64,000 bases of DNA from Ferruginivarius sediminum. GTDB taxonomy: Bacteria; Pseudomonadota; Alphaproteobacteria; Kiloniellales; Rhodovibrionaceae. The notes beneath the pieces were generated by a model. It ran no database searches. It was given only the letters and a program-made list of their open reading frames with translations, and was not told the origin of the DNA. The position numbers were made by a program, and so were the translations under genes. Shown here in pieces: positions 28,199 to 35,937 of the stretch; the first letter of the stretch is position 1, and the number at the start of each line of letters is the position of its first letter. The stretch covers positions 333,484 to 397,483 of the forward strand of contig NZ_QPMH01000002.1 of assembly GCF_003344765.1 (NCBI RefSeq), read 5' to 3'.

Positions 28199-28905
28199 GC
28201 CTGCCGGACCCGCCGCTGCGCCGGGTCGCCTGGCCGAAAACTCACCGCATCATCCGCTCGCGCTTCCCGCCCATCGATCTGTTCGAGGATATAGCCGACC
28301 CGGCCGACTGGCCCTTGATCGCCGCCGGGGAGGCAAGGACCAACCCGCGCCTGTCGGAGAGCGTCGGCAACTTGGACCTCGTGCCGCCGGAGCGGCGTGT
28401 CGGCGGGGCCGGCGCGTCTTGGGTGATGGCGCCCTTCGTGCACGTCTCGACCGACCGGCCAGGGCGCTTCACGGACGGCACGTGGGGCGTTTATTCCGCC
28501 GGCGATCGCTTCGAGGTCGCCCTGTTTGAGACGGTCTATCACCACGGCCGCTTCATGGCCCGCACGGCGGAGCCGCCGGGCTGGACATCGGAGTTCCGGG
28601 AACTGATCGGGTCCATCGACGCGGAGTTGCATGACCTTCGTGGCGACAGCATCTTCACACCTTGCCTGGATCCGGACGATTACAGCCGTTCGCAGTCGCT
28701 CGCCCGCCGGCTGCGTCAGGAGGGGGCCGACGGGGTCGTCTATCCCAGCGTGCGCTATCCCGATGGCGACTGCATCGCCGCGTTCTGGCCGGATGTCGTC
28801 ACCGTCCCCACGCAGGGCCGGCATCTGGCCTATCACTGGAACGGCGGGCGCGTGGACAGGATCAAAGATGCCTCCGCCGGCCTCGTCTATGCCGTCGAGC
28901 CCTGA
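28195..28905 (+). CDS. RES-domain toxin
   Basis: A 236-residue RES-domain protein. RES toxins resemble ADP-ribosyltransferases; characterised members degrade NAD+ or modify a host enzyme with ADP-ribose. Visible family features are the arginine-rich start of the domain (KTHRIIRSRFPPIDLF), the GTWGVYSAGDRFEVALFETVYHHGRF block with the conserved Tyr, Glu and His, and the RRLRQEGADGVVYPSVRYP segment. It starts with GTG inside the antitoxin stop. The domain appears complete, so an active type II module is likely. Confidence 0.92.
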   Translation: MSLPDPPLRRVAWPKTHRIIRSRFPPIDLFEDIADPADWPLIAAGEARTNPRLSESVGNLDLVPPERRVGGAGASWVMAPFVHVSTDRPGRFTDGTWGVYSAGDRFEVALFETVYHHGRFMARTAEPPGWTSEFRELIGSIDAELHDLRGDSIFTPCLDPDDYSRSQSLARRLRQEGADGVVYPSVRYPDGDCIAAFWPDVVTVPTQGRHLAYHWNGGRVDRIKDASAGLVYAVEP

Positions 28906-28924
28906 GGACGGCCGAGTATCCGTC

Positions 28925-29653
28925 TTAGAGCCGCTGGCCGCCCTGCAGGGGTGAGAAGCGCACCGAGAGCACCTGCCGGCGCCTGACCTCTCCGTCCGGT
29001 CCCTTGCGGATCACGGTGAGTTCCTGCGCATCGTCGAGCGGGCCCAGCGGCAGGACCAGGCGCCCGCCGGGCGCGAGCTGTTTCATCAATGGGTCGGGCA
29101 CATGGTCCAGCGCCTCCTTGACCAGGATCACGTCATAGGGCGCGCCCTCGGGCCAGCCATAATAGCCGTCGCCGATATGTGTCTCGACGTTGCCGGCACG
29201 TGCGCGGGCAAGGTGGATGCGGGCCTCGTCGGCGATCTCCGGCACGACCTCCACGCTGACGACCTTTTCGGCCAGCCTTGCGATCACCGCGGCGTGGTAG
29301 CCCGCTCCGGTGCCGGTTTCGAAGACGCGGTCGCTTGGCTGGATGTCGGCCAGATGGGTCATCAGCGCGACCAGATAGGGCGAGGCGAGATTCTGTCCGT
29401 AACCGAGCGGCAGCGGTGTCGGCAGGTAGGCGAAGGGTTGCAGCGGCCCCGGTACGAACAGGTGGCGCGGCACGCTTGCCATCGCGTCGAGCACGCGCTC
29501 GTCGATCTCCTCCACGCCGGTCAAGGGTGCCGCCGCCTCGGTCTGCGCGGCGATGCCCAACAGCATCTGTTGCCGTGCCTCGGCGAACTCGTCCGCCGAC
29601 GCTTGCGGTGCGGCCCAGAGCACCGCAGCGGCCAGCACGATCCATCGCAGCAT
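28925..29653 (-). CDS. Exported protein-L-isoaspartate O-methyltransferase
   Basis: A 242-residue Pcm-family enzyme, which methylates isoaspartyl residues to start repair of damaged proteins. The domain is complete: VPRHLFVPGPLQPFAYLPTPLPLGYGQNLASPY in consecutive blocks, motif I VFETGTGAGYHAAVIARL, and the VILVKEALDHVPDPLMKQL region. The N-terminus is a clear signal peptide (MLRWIVLAAAVLWAAPQASA), so the protein should be periplasmic, whereas classical Pcm is cytoplasmic. The ATG at 29653 has GGAGGG upstream. Periplasm normally lacks S-adenosylmethionine, so how it acts there is unclear. Confidence 0.9.
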   Translation of the reverse strand: MLRWIVLAAAVLWAAPQASADEFAEARQQMLLGIAAQTEAAAPLTGVEEIDERVLDAMASVPRHLFVPGPLQPFAYLPTPLPLGYGQNLASPYLVALMTHLADIQPSDRVFETGTGAGYHAAVIARLAEKVVSVEVVPEIADEARIHLARARAGNVETHIGDGYYGWPEGAPYDVILVKEALDHVPDPLMKQLAPGGRLVLPLGPLDDAQELTVIRKGPDGEVRRRQVLSVRFSPLQGGQRL

Positions 29654-29772
29654 CACGGCCCTCCGTTGGCTGCGCGCGCCCGCCGTTCAGTCTAACCGGG
29701 ATCGCTTCCCGCGCCGAGTCGCTTCCGATCGATCATGGTCATCACGGGGTTCTTGCGCCTATATAGGTCCGC

Positions 29773-30804
29773 ATGAGCCACACAGGGACATACCCGGATC
29801 GCCGCCTGTCGGTCGCGCCGATGATGGACTGCACCGACCGGCACGACCGCTTCTTCCTGCGCCAGATCACCCGGCGCACGCTGCTCTATACCGAGATGGT
29901 GACGACGGGCGCGGTGCTGAACGGCGACCGGGAGAAGCTTTTGGGCTTCGATCCCGTCGAGCATCCCGTGGCGCTCCAGTTGGGCGGGGCGGAGCCGCGC
30001 CCGCTCGCGGACTGTGCGGCAATTGCCCAGGATTGGGGCTATGACGAGGTCAACCTGAACGTCGGTTGCCCCTCGGACCGGGTGCAGAACGCGCGCTTCG
30101 GCGCCTGCCTGATGGCTGAGCCCCGGCTGGTGGCGGACTGTGTGGCCGCAATGCGCGATGCGGTGTCGATCCCCGTGACGGTGAAGACCCGCATCGGCAT
30201 CGACGATCGGGATAGCGAGGCGGCGCTGCGCGATTTCGTCGATACCGTGGCGGCGACGGGCTGCCGGACCTTCATCGTTCATGCGCGCAAGGCCTGGCTG
30301 CAGGGGCTCAGTCCCAAGGAGAACCGGAACGTTCCGCCGCTCGATTACGGTCGGGTCTATCGCCTGAAGCAGGCGCGGCCGGACCTTGAGATCATCATCA
30401 ACGGCGGCGTGCCGGACCTGGACACCGCGAAAACGCATCTGGACGCCGGCATGGATGGCGTCATGCTGGGGCGCGCGGCGTATCACACGCCCTGGATCCT
30501 GGCCGAGGCCGACCGGCGGTTCTTCGGCGCCGCTTCAGCGCTCCCGACGCGCGCCGATGTCATTGCGGCCCTGATGGGATACGCTCAGCGGTTGCAAAGC
30601 GAAGGCTTGCCAGTCAAAGTTCTGACGCGCCACATCATGGGGCTTTGCGCCGGTCTGCCCGGTGCCCGGGCGTGGCGCCGCCACCTCAGCGAGGTCGGGC
30701 GGGACAAGGATGCCGGGCCGGAGGTCATCGCCGAGGCCTTCGCGCATGTTGAGCGCCCGCTCGGCGCCGAAGAAGTGGATGAACGGGAGATCGCCGCGCA
30801 ATGA
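29773..30804 (+). CDS. dusA: tRNA-dihydrouridine(20/20a) synthase
   Basis: DusA reduces uridines 20 and 20a in the tRNA D-loop using FMN and NADPH. The 343-residue protein begins with the FMN-binding VAPMMDCTDRHDRFFLR, and has the catalytic Cys99 in LNVGCPSDRVQNARFG. The HARKAWLQGLSPKENR segment is typical of the DusA subgroup. Its stop overlaps the next gene start by 4 bases. Confidence 0.95.
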   Translation: MSHTGTYPDRRLSVAPMMDCTDRHDRFFLRQITRRTLLYTEMVTTGAVLNGDREKLLGFDPVEHPVALQLGGAEPRPLADCAAIAQDWGYDEVNLNVGCPSDRVQNARFGACLMAEPRLVADCVAAMRDAVSIPVTVKTRIGIDDRDSEAALRDFVDTVAATGCRTFIVHARKAWLQGLSPKENRNVPPLDYGRVYRLKQARPDLEIIINGGVPDLDTAKTHLDAGMDGVMLGRAAYHTPWILAEADRRFFGAASALPTRADVIAALMGYAQRLQSEGLPVKVLTRHIMGLCAGLPGARAWRRHLSEVGRDKDAGPEVIAEAFAHVERPLGAEEVDEREIAAQ

Positions 30805-31595
30805 CGGAACAGCAGCCGACCGGAAGCGAAGCCGCGCCACGCCGCCTCGCCTTCATCCGCCTGCTTCTCTGGCTGGGCTTTGCGCTGGCGGGCGGGGCCG
30901 CGCTGGCGGCGGCGCTCTCGGGCCTCGGGCACCGATGGGACTGGTGGCATTTCCGCACCGGATTCACCGTGCTGCGCTGGGCGGTCTATGCCGCCCTTGC
31001 CGGGGCCGGACTTTCCGTCGTCGGCTTCCTGGCGGCCGCGTTGCTGCGGCGGAAGGCATTGATGCTGGCGGCGCTGCCGGCCCTGGCGCTGGGCCTGCTG
31101 GTGGTGGCGGTGCCGCTCAGTTACCTGCAGTATGCCGAGACGGTGCCGCGCATACACGACATCACCACCGATTTGGAGAACCCGCCGGAGTTCATGGCCG
31201 TACGCGACGCCCGCGAGGCGGCGCCGAACGAGGTCGCGTATCCGGGCGGGGAGACGACGAGGCAGCAGAAAGAGGCCTATCCGGATATCCAGCCTCTCGT
31301 CGTCGACGCCACGCCGGAGCGGGCATTCGACGCGGCGCTGGCGCAGGTGCGCGAGGCCGGATGGGCGATTGCCGCCCAAGACGCACAGGCCGGACGGATC
31401 GAGGCAACGGAAACCAGCCTGTGGTACGGCTTCAAGGACGATGTCGTCGTCCGCATCCGCGAAACCGAGGACGGCCGCACTCGCATCGACGTTCGCTCCG
31501 CCTCGCGCAAGGGCATCAGCGACGTCGGCGCCAACGCCGCGCGTGTCAGGGCCTATCTGGACGGCCTGCGAGAGCGCCTGGGCGCGGCGTCGTAG
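30801..31595 (+). CDS. DUF1499 membrane protein
   Basis: A 264-residue protein with three predicted membrane helices in the first 110 residues, followed by a soluble DUF1499 domain (about 140-262: PDIQPLVVDATPERAFDAAL, RIEATETSLWYGFKDDVVVRI, DVRSASRKGISDVGANAARV). The function of this domain is not known. It overlaps dusA by 4 bases, so the two share an mRNA, and is convergent with the isochorismatase-like gene. Confidence 0.85.
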   Translation: MTEQQPTGSEAAPRRLAFIRLLLWLGFALAGGAALAAALSGLGHRWDWWHFRTGFTVLRWAVYAALAGAGLSVVGFLAAALLRRKALMLAALPALALGLLVVAVPLSYLQYAETVPRIHDITTDLENPPEFMAVRDAREAAPNEVAYPGGETTRQQKEAYPDIQPLVVDATPERAFDAALAQVREAGWAIAAQDAQAGRIEATETSLWYGFKDDVVVRIRETEDGRTRIDVRSASRKGISDVGANAARVRAYLDGLRERLGAAS

Positions 31596-31639
31596 GGGCC
31601 GCGCCCGTGGGCTTCCCGCTGACCTGCTGAGGAGCAGCC

Positions 31640-32509
31640 TTACGCGCCGTCGTTTATGTGCCGCACGGCTTCCTCCGTGCTCCACAACGCGTTGGCGATG
31701 TAGCGGAAATTGATCAGCGCGGCGAGATACCCGTCGCCCTCAGGCAACTTTGCCGCGGCGGTGGCATCCTTGACGACCGCGACCTCGAAGCCCTGTTCCA
31801 GTAATTCACGCAGATGGGCCTCGACGCAGAGATTCGCTGACATGCCGGCCAGGATTACCTGGTCGATGCGCTTCTTGCGAAGCTGCAGGATCAGATCGTT
31901 CTGCTCCGGACCGTAAATCTTGTGCGGCGAGCATACGATGGTCTGGCCGTCCTCGATGTAAGGCTTGTACTGCGGCATGAAATCTGCGCCGGAGCCATCG
32001 AGACCGGCGGTATCCGTCGGGCTGCTGCGGTCGAACATGCCGATATTGTGCATCAGCTTTTCCAGCGGCCCGCCGAAATCCCATTCATGATCTTGCGGGT
32101 AATAGTAGTGGGGCGAGATCGCGACGGTCATGCCGCTCTCCTTCGCCGCCTTGAACAGCCGCTCGATGTTCGGAACCGTCCCATTCTGCTCGACGCTCTC
32201 GCCGACCACCTTCCAGGTAACGCCTTCCGGGCTGAGGAAATCGATCTGCGGGTCGGTGACGACCAGCGCGGCTCGGGTGGCATCAAGCTGGAAACCCGTG
32301 TCGGGCAACGCGCCTTTCTCCGGCGCGTCATAGGTCGCCTCGTGGGCATCCGCCTGCTGAATTACGGTGCCCGCCACCGCGGCGCCGGCGACGACGGCCG
32401 CCCCGGAGCGCAGGAAGGTCCGCCGGTTGACGGACTGCGCGTGTTCGTTCTCCGTGGCCGTTACGATCGCATCCGTTCGGCTGTTCACATTGTCGTGGCT
32501 ATCGCACAT
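31640..32509 (-). CDS. Tat-exported isochorismatase-family hydrolase
   Basis: A 289-residue cysteine hydrolase of the isochorismatase superfamily. The N-terminus has a twin-arginine signal (VNRRTFLRSGAAVVAGAAVAG) after a 28-residue lead, so export is expected. The domain has the catalytic aspartate D90 in VVTDPQIDFLSPEG, and nucleophile Cys228 in AGMSANLCVEAHLREL. Family members hydrolyse amides such as nicotinamide or biuret, or vinyl ethers; the substrate here cannot be read from sequence. It is divergent from an AraC-type regulator gene, which probably controls it. Confidence 0.9.
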   Translation of the reverse strand: MCDSHDNVNSRTDAIVTATENEHAQSVNRRTFLRSGAAVVAGAAVAGTVIQQADAHEATYDAPEKGALPDTGFQLDATRAALVVTDPQIDFLSPEGVTWKVVGESVEQNGTVPNIERLFKAAKESGMTVAISPHYYYPQDHEWDFGGPLEKLMHNIGMFDRSSPTDTAGLDGSGADFMPQYKPYIEDGQTIVCSPHKIYGPEQNDLILQLRKKRIDQVILAGMSANLCVEAHLRELLEQGFEVAVVKDATAAAKLPEGDGYLAALINFRYIANALWSTEEAVRHINDGA

Positions 32510-32601
32510 GGAAAGTGTCCTTGCCTCTTGATATGCCTGTATTTGACAGCCTTTGATACTATTCGGGCGCGCGTGCCTTATGGTGCTCATAGTGTGCGCT
32601 T

Positions 32602-32618
32602 GCGTCCAAATAGCGTCC
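32602..32618 (+). promoter_or_regulatory. Direct repeat in the divergent AraC/isochorismatase control region
   Basis: The hexamer GCGTCC occurs at 32602-32607 and again at 32613-32618, exactly 11 bases apart, one helical turn. AraC-type regulators commonly bind such direct repeats. The repeat is short and close to the regulator start codon, so it is only a candidate site. Confidence 0.3.
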
Positions 32619-32632
32619 GTAATGGAGGCGGT

Positions 32633-33547
32633 GTGGCCGCGATAGACGACCTGCTTTCCGGTCTCGACCTCAACGTCGAGCCGTTTGCACTCTGCGATGT
32701 CCGCGAGGGGCAGACGCTGGAGGTGTCCGGCCAGAAAGAGGCAACCGTCCACTATGCGCTGCGCGGGCGGGGCCGTTTGAGGTTCTCTGACGGGAGCATA
32801 GTGGATGTAGGGCCGGACACGCTTGTGGTCTGTCCACGCGGCCTGTCTCAGAGCATCAAGGCCACGGCGGGAGAGAGAGGCGCTACGCGCTGCGTCGATC
32901 CCAAGCTCGGGCTGGAATGGCTGGCCGCTGGCGAGGACGGGCCGCAGGTGCTTCTGGCTTGCGGGCGCATCGCAGCCGCGGGCGGCGCGCTGGCGACGCC
33001 CTTTGATGGCCTGCCGGCGCCGCTTGTGGAGGCTGCCGGTCCTGAAAGCGCGCTGGCTATGACCTTTCAGGTGTTGTTAAACGAGATTGCCACGCCGCGG
33101 TTGGGCAGCCGCGCGATGGCGGAGAGCCTGATGAAGCAGTGGCTGATCCTGCTGCTCCGCCGATTGGCCGAGCGTGGCGACGACCGCTTGCCATGGCTGA
33201 AAGCGATGGCCGACCGGCAGCTTGCACCTGCCGTTGCCAGGATGCTTGCGCAACCCGCGGAGGATGCCAGCCTGGATGATCTCGCCGCGTTGTCCGGTAT
33301 GAGCCGTTCCAGCTTCGCTGCGCGCTTTCGGCAGGTTTTCGGACAGCCGCCGCATGCCTTTCTCACTGAGATCCGTTTGCAGCAGGCGGCGAGACTCCTG
33401 GCCGCAACGGCTCTTCCGGTGAAATCAGTAGCCGCTCGGGCCGGCTATCGCAGCCGTAGCTACTTCACGCGTGCGTTCAAGGCCCGATACGGTGTTGATC
33501 CGTCCGCTTGGAGGGATGGGCAGCGCAGCGGAATCCGCCGGGGCTGA
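32633..33547 (+). CDS. AraC-family transcriptional regulator
   Basis: A 304-residue regulator with an N-terminal cupin-like sensing domain (about residues 15-190, including ATVHYALRGRGRLRFSDG) and a C-terminal AraC DNA-binding domain of two helix-turn-helix units (DDLAALSGMSRSSFAARFRQ and VKSVAARAGYRSRSYFTRAF). The GTG at 32633 has a GGAGG site 4 bases before it; the frame is open far upstream without coding character. Its divergence from the exported isochorismatase gene suggests that gene is the target. Confidence 0.93.
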   Translation: MAAIDDLLSGLDLNVEPFALCDVREGQTLEVSGQKEATVHYALRGRGRLRFSDGSIVDVGPDTLVVCPRGLSQSIKATAGERGATRCVDPKLGLEWLAAGEDGPQVLLACGRIAAAGGALATPFDGLPAPLVEAAGPESALAMTFQVLLNEIATPRLGSRAMAESLMKQWLILLLRRLAERGDDRLPWLKAMADRQLAPAVARMLAQPAEDASLDDLAALSGMSRSSFAARFRQVFGQPPHAFLTEIRLQQAARLLAATALPVKSVAARAGYRSRSYFTRAFKARYGVDPSAWRDGQRSGIRRG

Positions 33548-33552
33548 GCCGC

Positions 33553-34566
33553 TCACCCTTCGCCGCCGTCGCCCTTGACGTGCCACGTGCCTTCGGGGTG
33601 GAAGGCCTTGAAGACGAAGGCGAAGGTTACGTCGTAGACGGCATCCTTCAGGCCGTCATCCGTCTTCTCGCGGACGATGACGTTGCCCACGTCCTGGCCC
33701 TGGCCGATGTCGGCGGTGTCCAGGGCCGAGTTCTGGCCGGCCCGCCATTCGATGACGTGCGTTGCGGTCTCCACCCGGCCCTTGTCTTGCAGCAGGCGCA
33801 GGTCCCAAGCCTCGTCGCCCACGACGACGACGCGCGACATGGCCGGCATTTTCTCCGGCATCGGTCCGCGGTAGAGGAACGGGGAGCTTGCGCTGTCGTA
33901 GCCGGCGTAGGGATTGCGGCCATAGGGGCGGGCGTTCGGGTCGTTCGGGACCAGCACTCTTCCATCCGGGTGGCGTTCCAGGAAACTTTCCCAGGACTCC
34001 AGACGCGCCGGCAGCATCTCCAGCTTCGTGCCGGTCAGTTCGCCGACGATGCCGGTACCGGTGAACTGCTGCCACCAGGTTCCGGTCTGGCGGTCGTACA
34101 TCACGAGGTCGGAGTGGCGCAGCTTTCCGGTGGTGCCGAAGGTGAGGTGTTGGCCCTTGACCCTGGCATCGAACACGATGGCCGCGTTGCAGAGCGGGCA
34201 GAAGGTGACGGCGACGGGTTGCCCGCCGACGCTGTCGTTGACGATCTCGTGCCAAGTCAGGACGCGAAGCGGATAGGCGCGCGCGTCGCCGCCGATCTCC
34301 AGGCCGATCACCGGCTCCGTCGGGGCCAGCCAGTCGCGCCGTGCCTGCGCGGCCTCGAACGCCGGTTCGTCTATGGAAGGGATGCCGTCCTTCGGCACGC
34401 CGCCGGACATGATCGAATCGAGTTCGATCGAATGCTGCGTGAAGTCGGTCTCTGGAAAGGCTCGGGTCCACGAGCCAGGGGCCTGCGCCCATGCGGCCGT
34501 CGCCAGTGCCAGCCAGGCCGTAAGGGCCGCACCAAGCGTCAGTGTCGAACGGATGCCTCGTTTCAT
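33553..34566 (-). CDS. Exported DUF3179 domain protein
   Basis: A 337-residue protein with a signal peptide (MKRGIRSTLTLGAALTAWLA, cleavage near AWAQA) and a DUF3179 domain. Conserved features are AYPLRVLTWHEIVND, the VTFCPLCNAAIVF motif with Cys123 and Cys126, and the GKLRHSDLVMYDRQT and WWQQFTG segments. The biochemical role of this family is not established. The CxxC pair could be redox active or bind metal. It is convergent with the AraC regulator gene. Confidence 0.88.
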   Translation of the reverse strand: MKRGIRSTLTLGAALTAWLALATAAWAQAPGSWTRAFPETDFTQHSIELDSIMSGGVPKDGIPSIDEPAFEAAQARRDWLAPTEPVIGLEIGGDARAYPLRVLTWHEIVNDSVGGQPVAVTFCPLCNAAIVFDARVKGQHLTFGTTGKLRHSDLVMYDRQTGTWWQQFTGTGIVGELTGTKLEMLPARLESWESFLERHPDGRVLVPNDPNARPYGRNPYAGYDSASSPFLYRGPMPEKMPAMSRVVVVGDEAWDLRLLQDKGRVETATHVIEWRAGQNSALDTADIGQGQDVGNVIVREKTDDGLKDAVYDVTFAFVFKAFHPEGTWHVKGDGGEG

Positions 34567-34647
34567 GCCTTGAGCATGCGCCCGAAGCCCGGACACGGCC
34601 CAATCAAATCGCGTTGAAGGCCGCGTGCGGGCGCGGCTTTGCGCGGT

Positions 34648-35745
34648 TCAGGCGTTGGTCCCGTTCAGCGCGGCTAGCACCTTGTCGGTAACTTGCCGCG
34701 TGGTGGCGTTGCCGCCAAGGTCGGGCGTGAAGGCTTCTCCGTCGGCGAGTGCCAGCTCGACGGCGTTCATCAGCGCGCCCGCCGCCTCGCCCTCGCCCAG
34801 GTGGTCCAGCATCATCGCCGCGGTCCAGAAGGCGCCCACCGGGTTGGCGATTCCCTTGCCGGCGATGTCGAAGCCGCTGCCGTGGATCGGCTCGAACATC
34901 GAGGGCAAGCGCTTTTCCGGGTTCAGGTTCGCCGTCGGCGCGATGCCGAGGGAGCCGGAGAGGGCGGCGGCCAGATCGCTCAGGATGTCGGCGTGCAGGT
35001 TGGTGGCGACGACGGTGTCGATATCGCGCGGCCGGCCCACCATGCGGGTGGTCATGGCATCTACCAGGACCTTGTCGGTCGCGATGTCGGGGTAGTTTCC
35101 CGCCATCTCGGCGAAGACCTCGTCCCAGAGCACCATGCCGTGGCGCTGCGCGTTCGACTTGGTGACGCAGGTCAAGTGCTTGCGCGGGCGGCTGCGTGCC
35201 AGTTCGAAGGCGAAGCGCATGACCCGTTCGACCCCTTTGCGGGTGAAGACGGCGACGTCGGTGCCGACCTCCTCGGGCAGGCCCTGGTGGACGCGGCCGC
35301 CGGCGCCAGCATACTCGCCTTCGCTGTTCTCGCGCACGATGACCCAGTCGAGGTCGCCCCGTGCGACGCCGCGCAGCGGGCTTTCGATGCCGGGCAGAAG
35401 GCGGGCCGGCCGGACGTTGGCGTACTGATCGAAGCCCTGGCAGATCGCGAGCCGCAAACCCCACAGCGTGACGTGATCGGGAATCTCCGGATCGCCCACG
35501 GCGCCGAAATAGATCGCGTCCTTGTCCGCCAGCCGCGCCAGCCCGTCCGCCGGCATCATCCGCCCGTGCCTGCGATAGTAGTCGGAGCCCCACTCGAACT
35601 CCTCCACATCGAGCGCGAAACCGCCGTGGCGCGCCTGAAGCGCCTGCAGGACCTCCAGGCCGGCACCGATCACCTCGGCGCCGATGCCGTCGCCGGGGAT
35701 GGCGGCGATTTTGTATGTTCGCGAGGTGGTTTCAATTTGTACCAT
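34648..35745 (-). CDS. Tartrate/D-malate dehydrogenase-like isocitrate/isopropylmalate family enzyme
   Basis: A 365-residue NAD-dependent, metal-dependent beta-decarboxylating dehydrogenase. Family features: AAIPGDGIGAEVIGAGLEVL, IVRENSEGEYAGAGGR, KSNAQRHGMVLWDEVF, and EPIHGSGFDIAGKGIANPVG. The Asn and Met pattern in KSNAQRHGM and the overall length resemble tartrate dehydrogenase / D-malate dehydrogenase (TtuC/DmlA) more than LeuB. No leu genes are nearby, which agrees. The exact substrate should be confirmed by assay. The ATG at 35745 gives the normal N-terminus. Confidence 0.88.
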   Translation of the reverse strand: MVQIETTSRTYKIAAIPGDGIGAEVIGAGLEVLQALQARHGGFALDVEEFEWGSDYYRRHGRMMPADGLARLADKDAIYFGAVGDPEIPDHVTLWGLRLAICQGFDQYANVRPARLLPGIESPLRGVARGDLDWVIVRENSEGEYAGAGGRVHQGLPEEVGTDVAVFTRKGVERVMRFAFELARSRPRKHLTCVTKSNAQRHGMVLWDEVFAEMAGNYPDIATDKVLVDAMTTRMVGRPRDIDTVVATNLHADILSDLAAALSGSLGIAPTANLNPEKRLPSMFEPIHGSGFDIAGKGIANPVGAFWTAAMMLDHLGEGEAAGALMNAVELALADGEAFTPDLGGNATTRQVTDKVLAALNGTNA

Positions 35746-35937
35746 GGCGGAACCGGGGCTCCCGTGTCTTGATGATCGAAGGTCGTGCAACCGCAACCGT
35801 TTGCCATTGTAACGCAGCGCCGTCGACCTGCATGCTCAACTCTGTTTCGCTGATCCTTGGTAGATGGACGGGGGTGGAACCTTCAACATAGCCCTTTAAA
35901 TTCAAGCCTTTTTCTATAATCTTGAATATGGAGTGGC

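Noticed and set aside
34648..35745. Naming the dehydrogenase leuB.
   Set aside because: The absence of leuC/leuD neighbours and the KSNAQRHGM-type motif fit the tartrate/D-malate group better.
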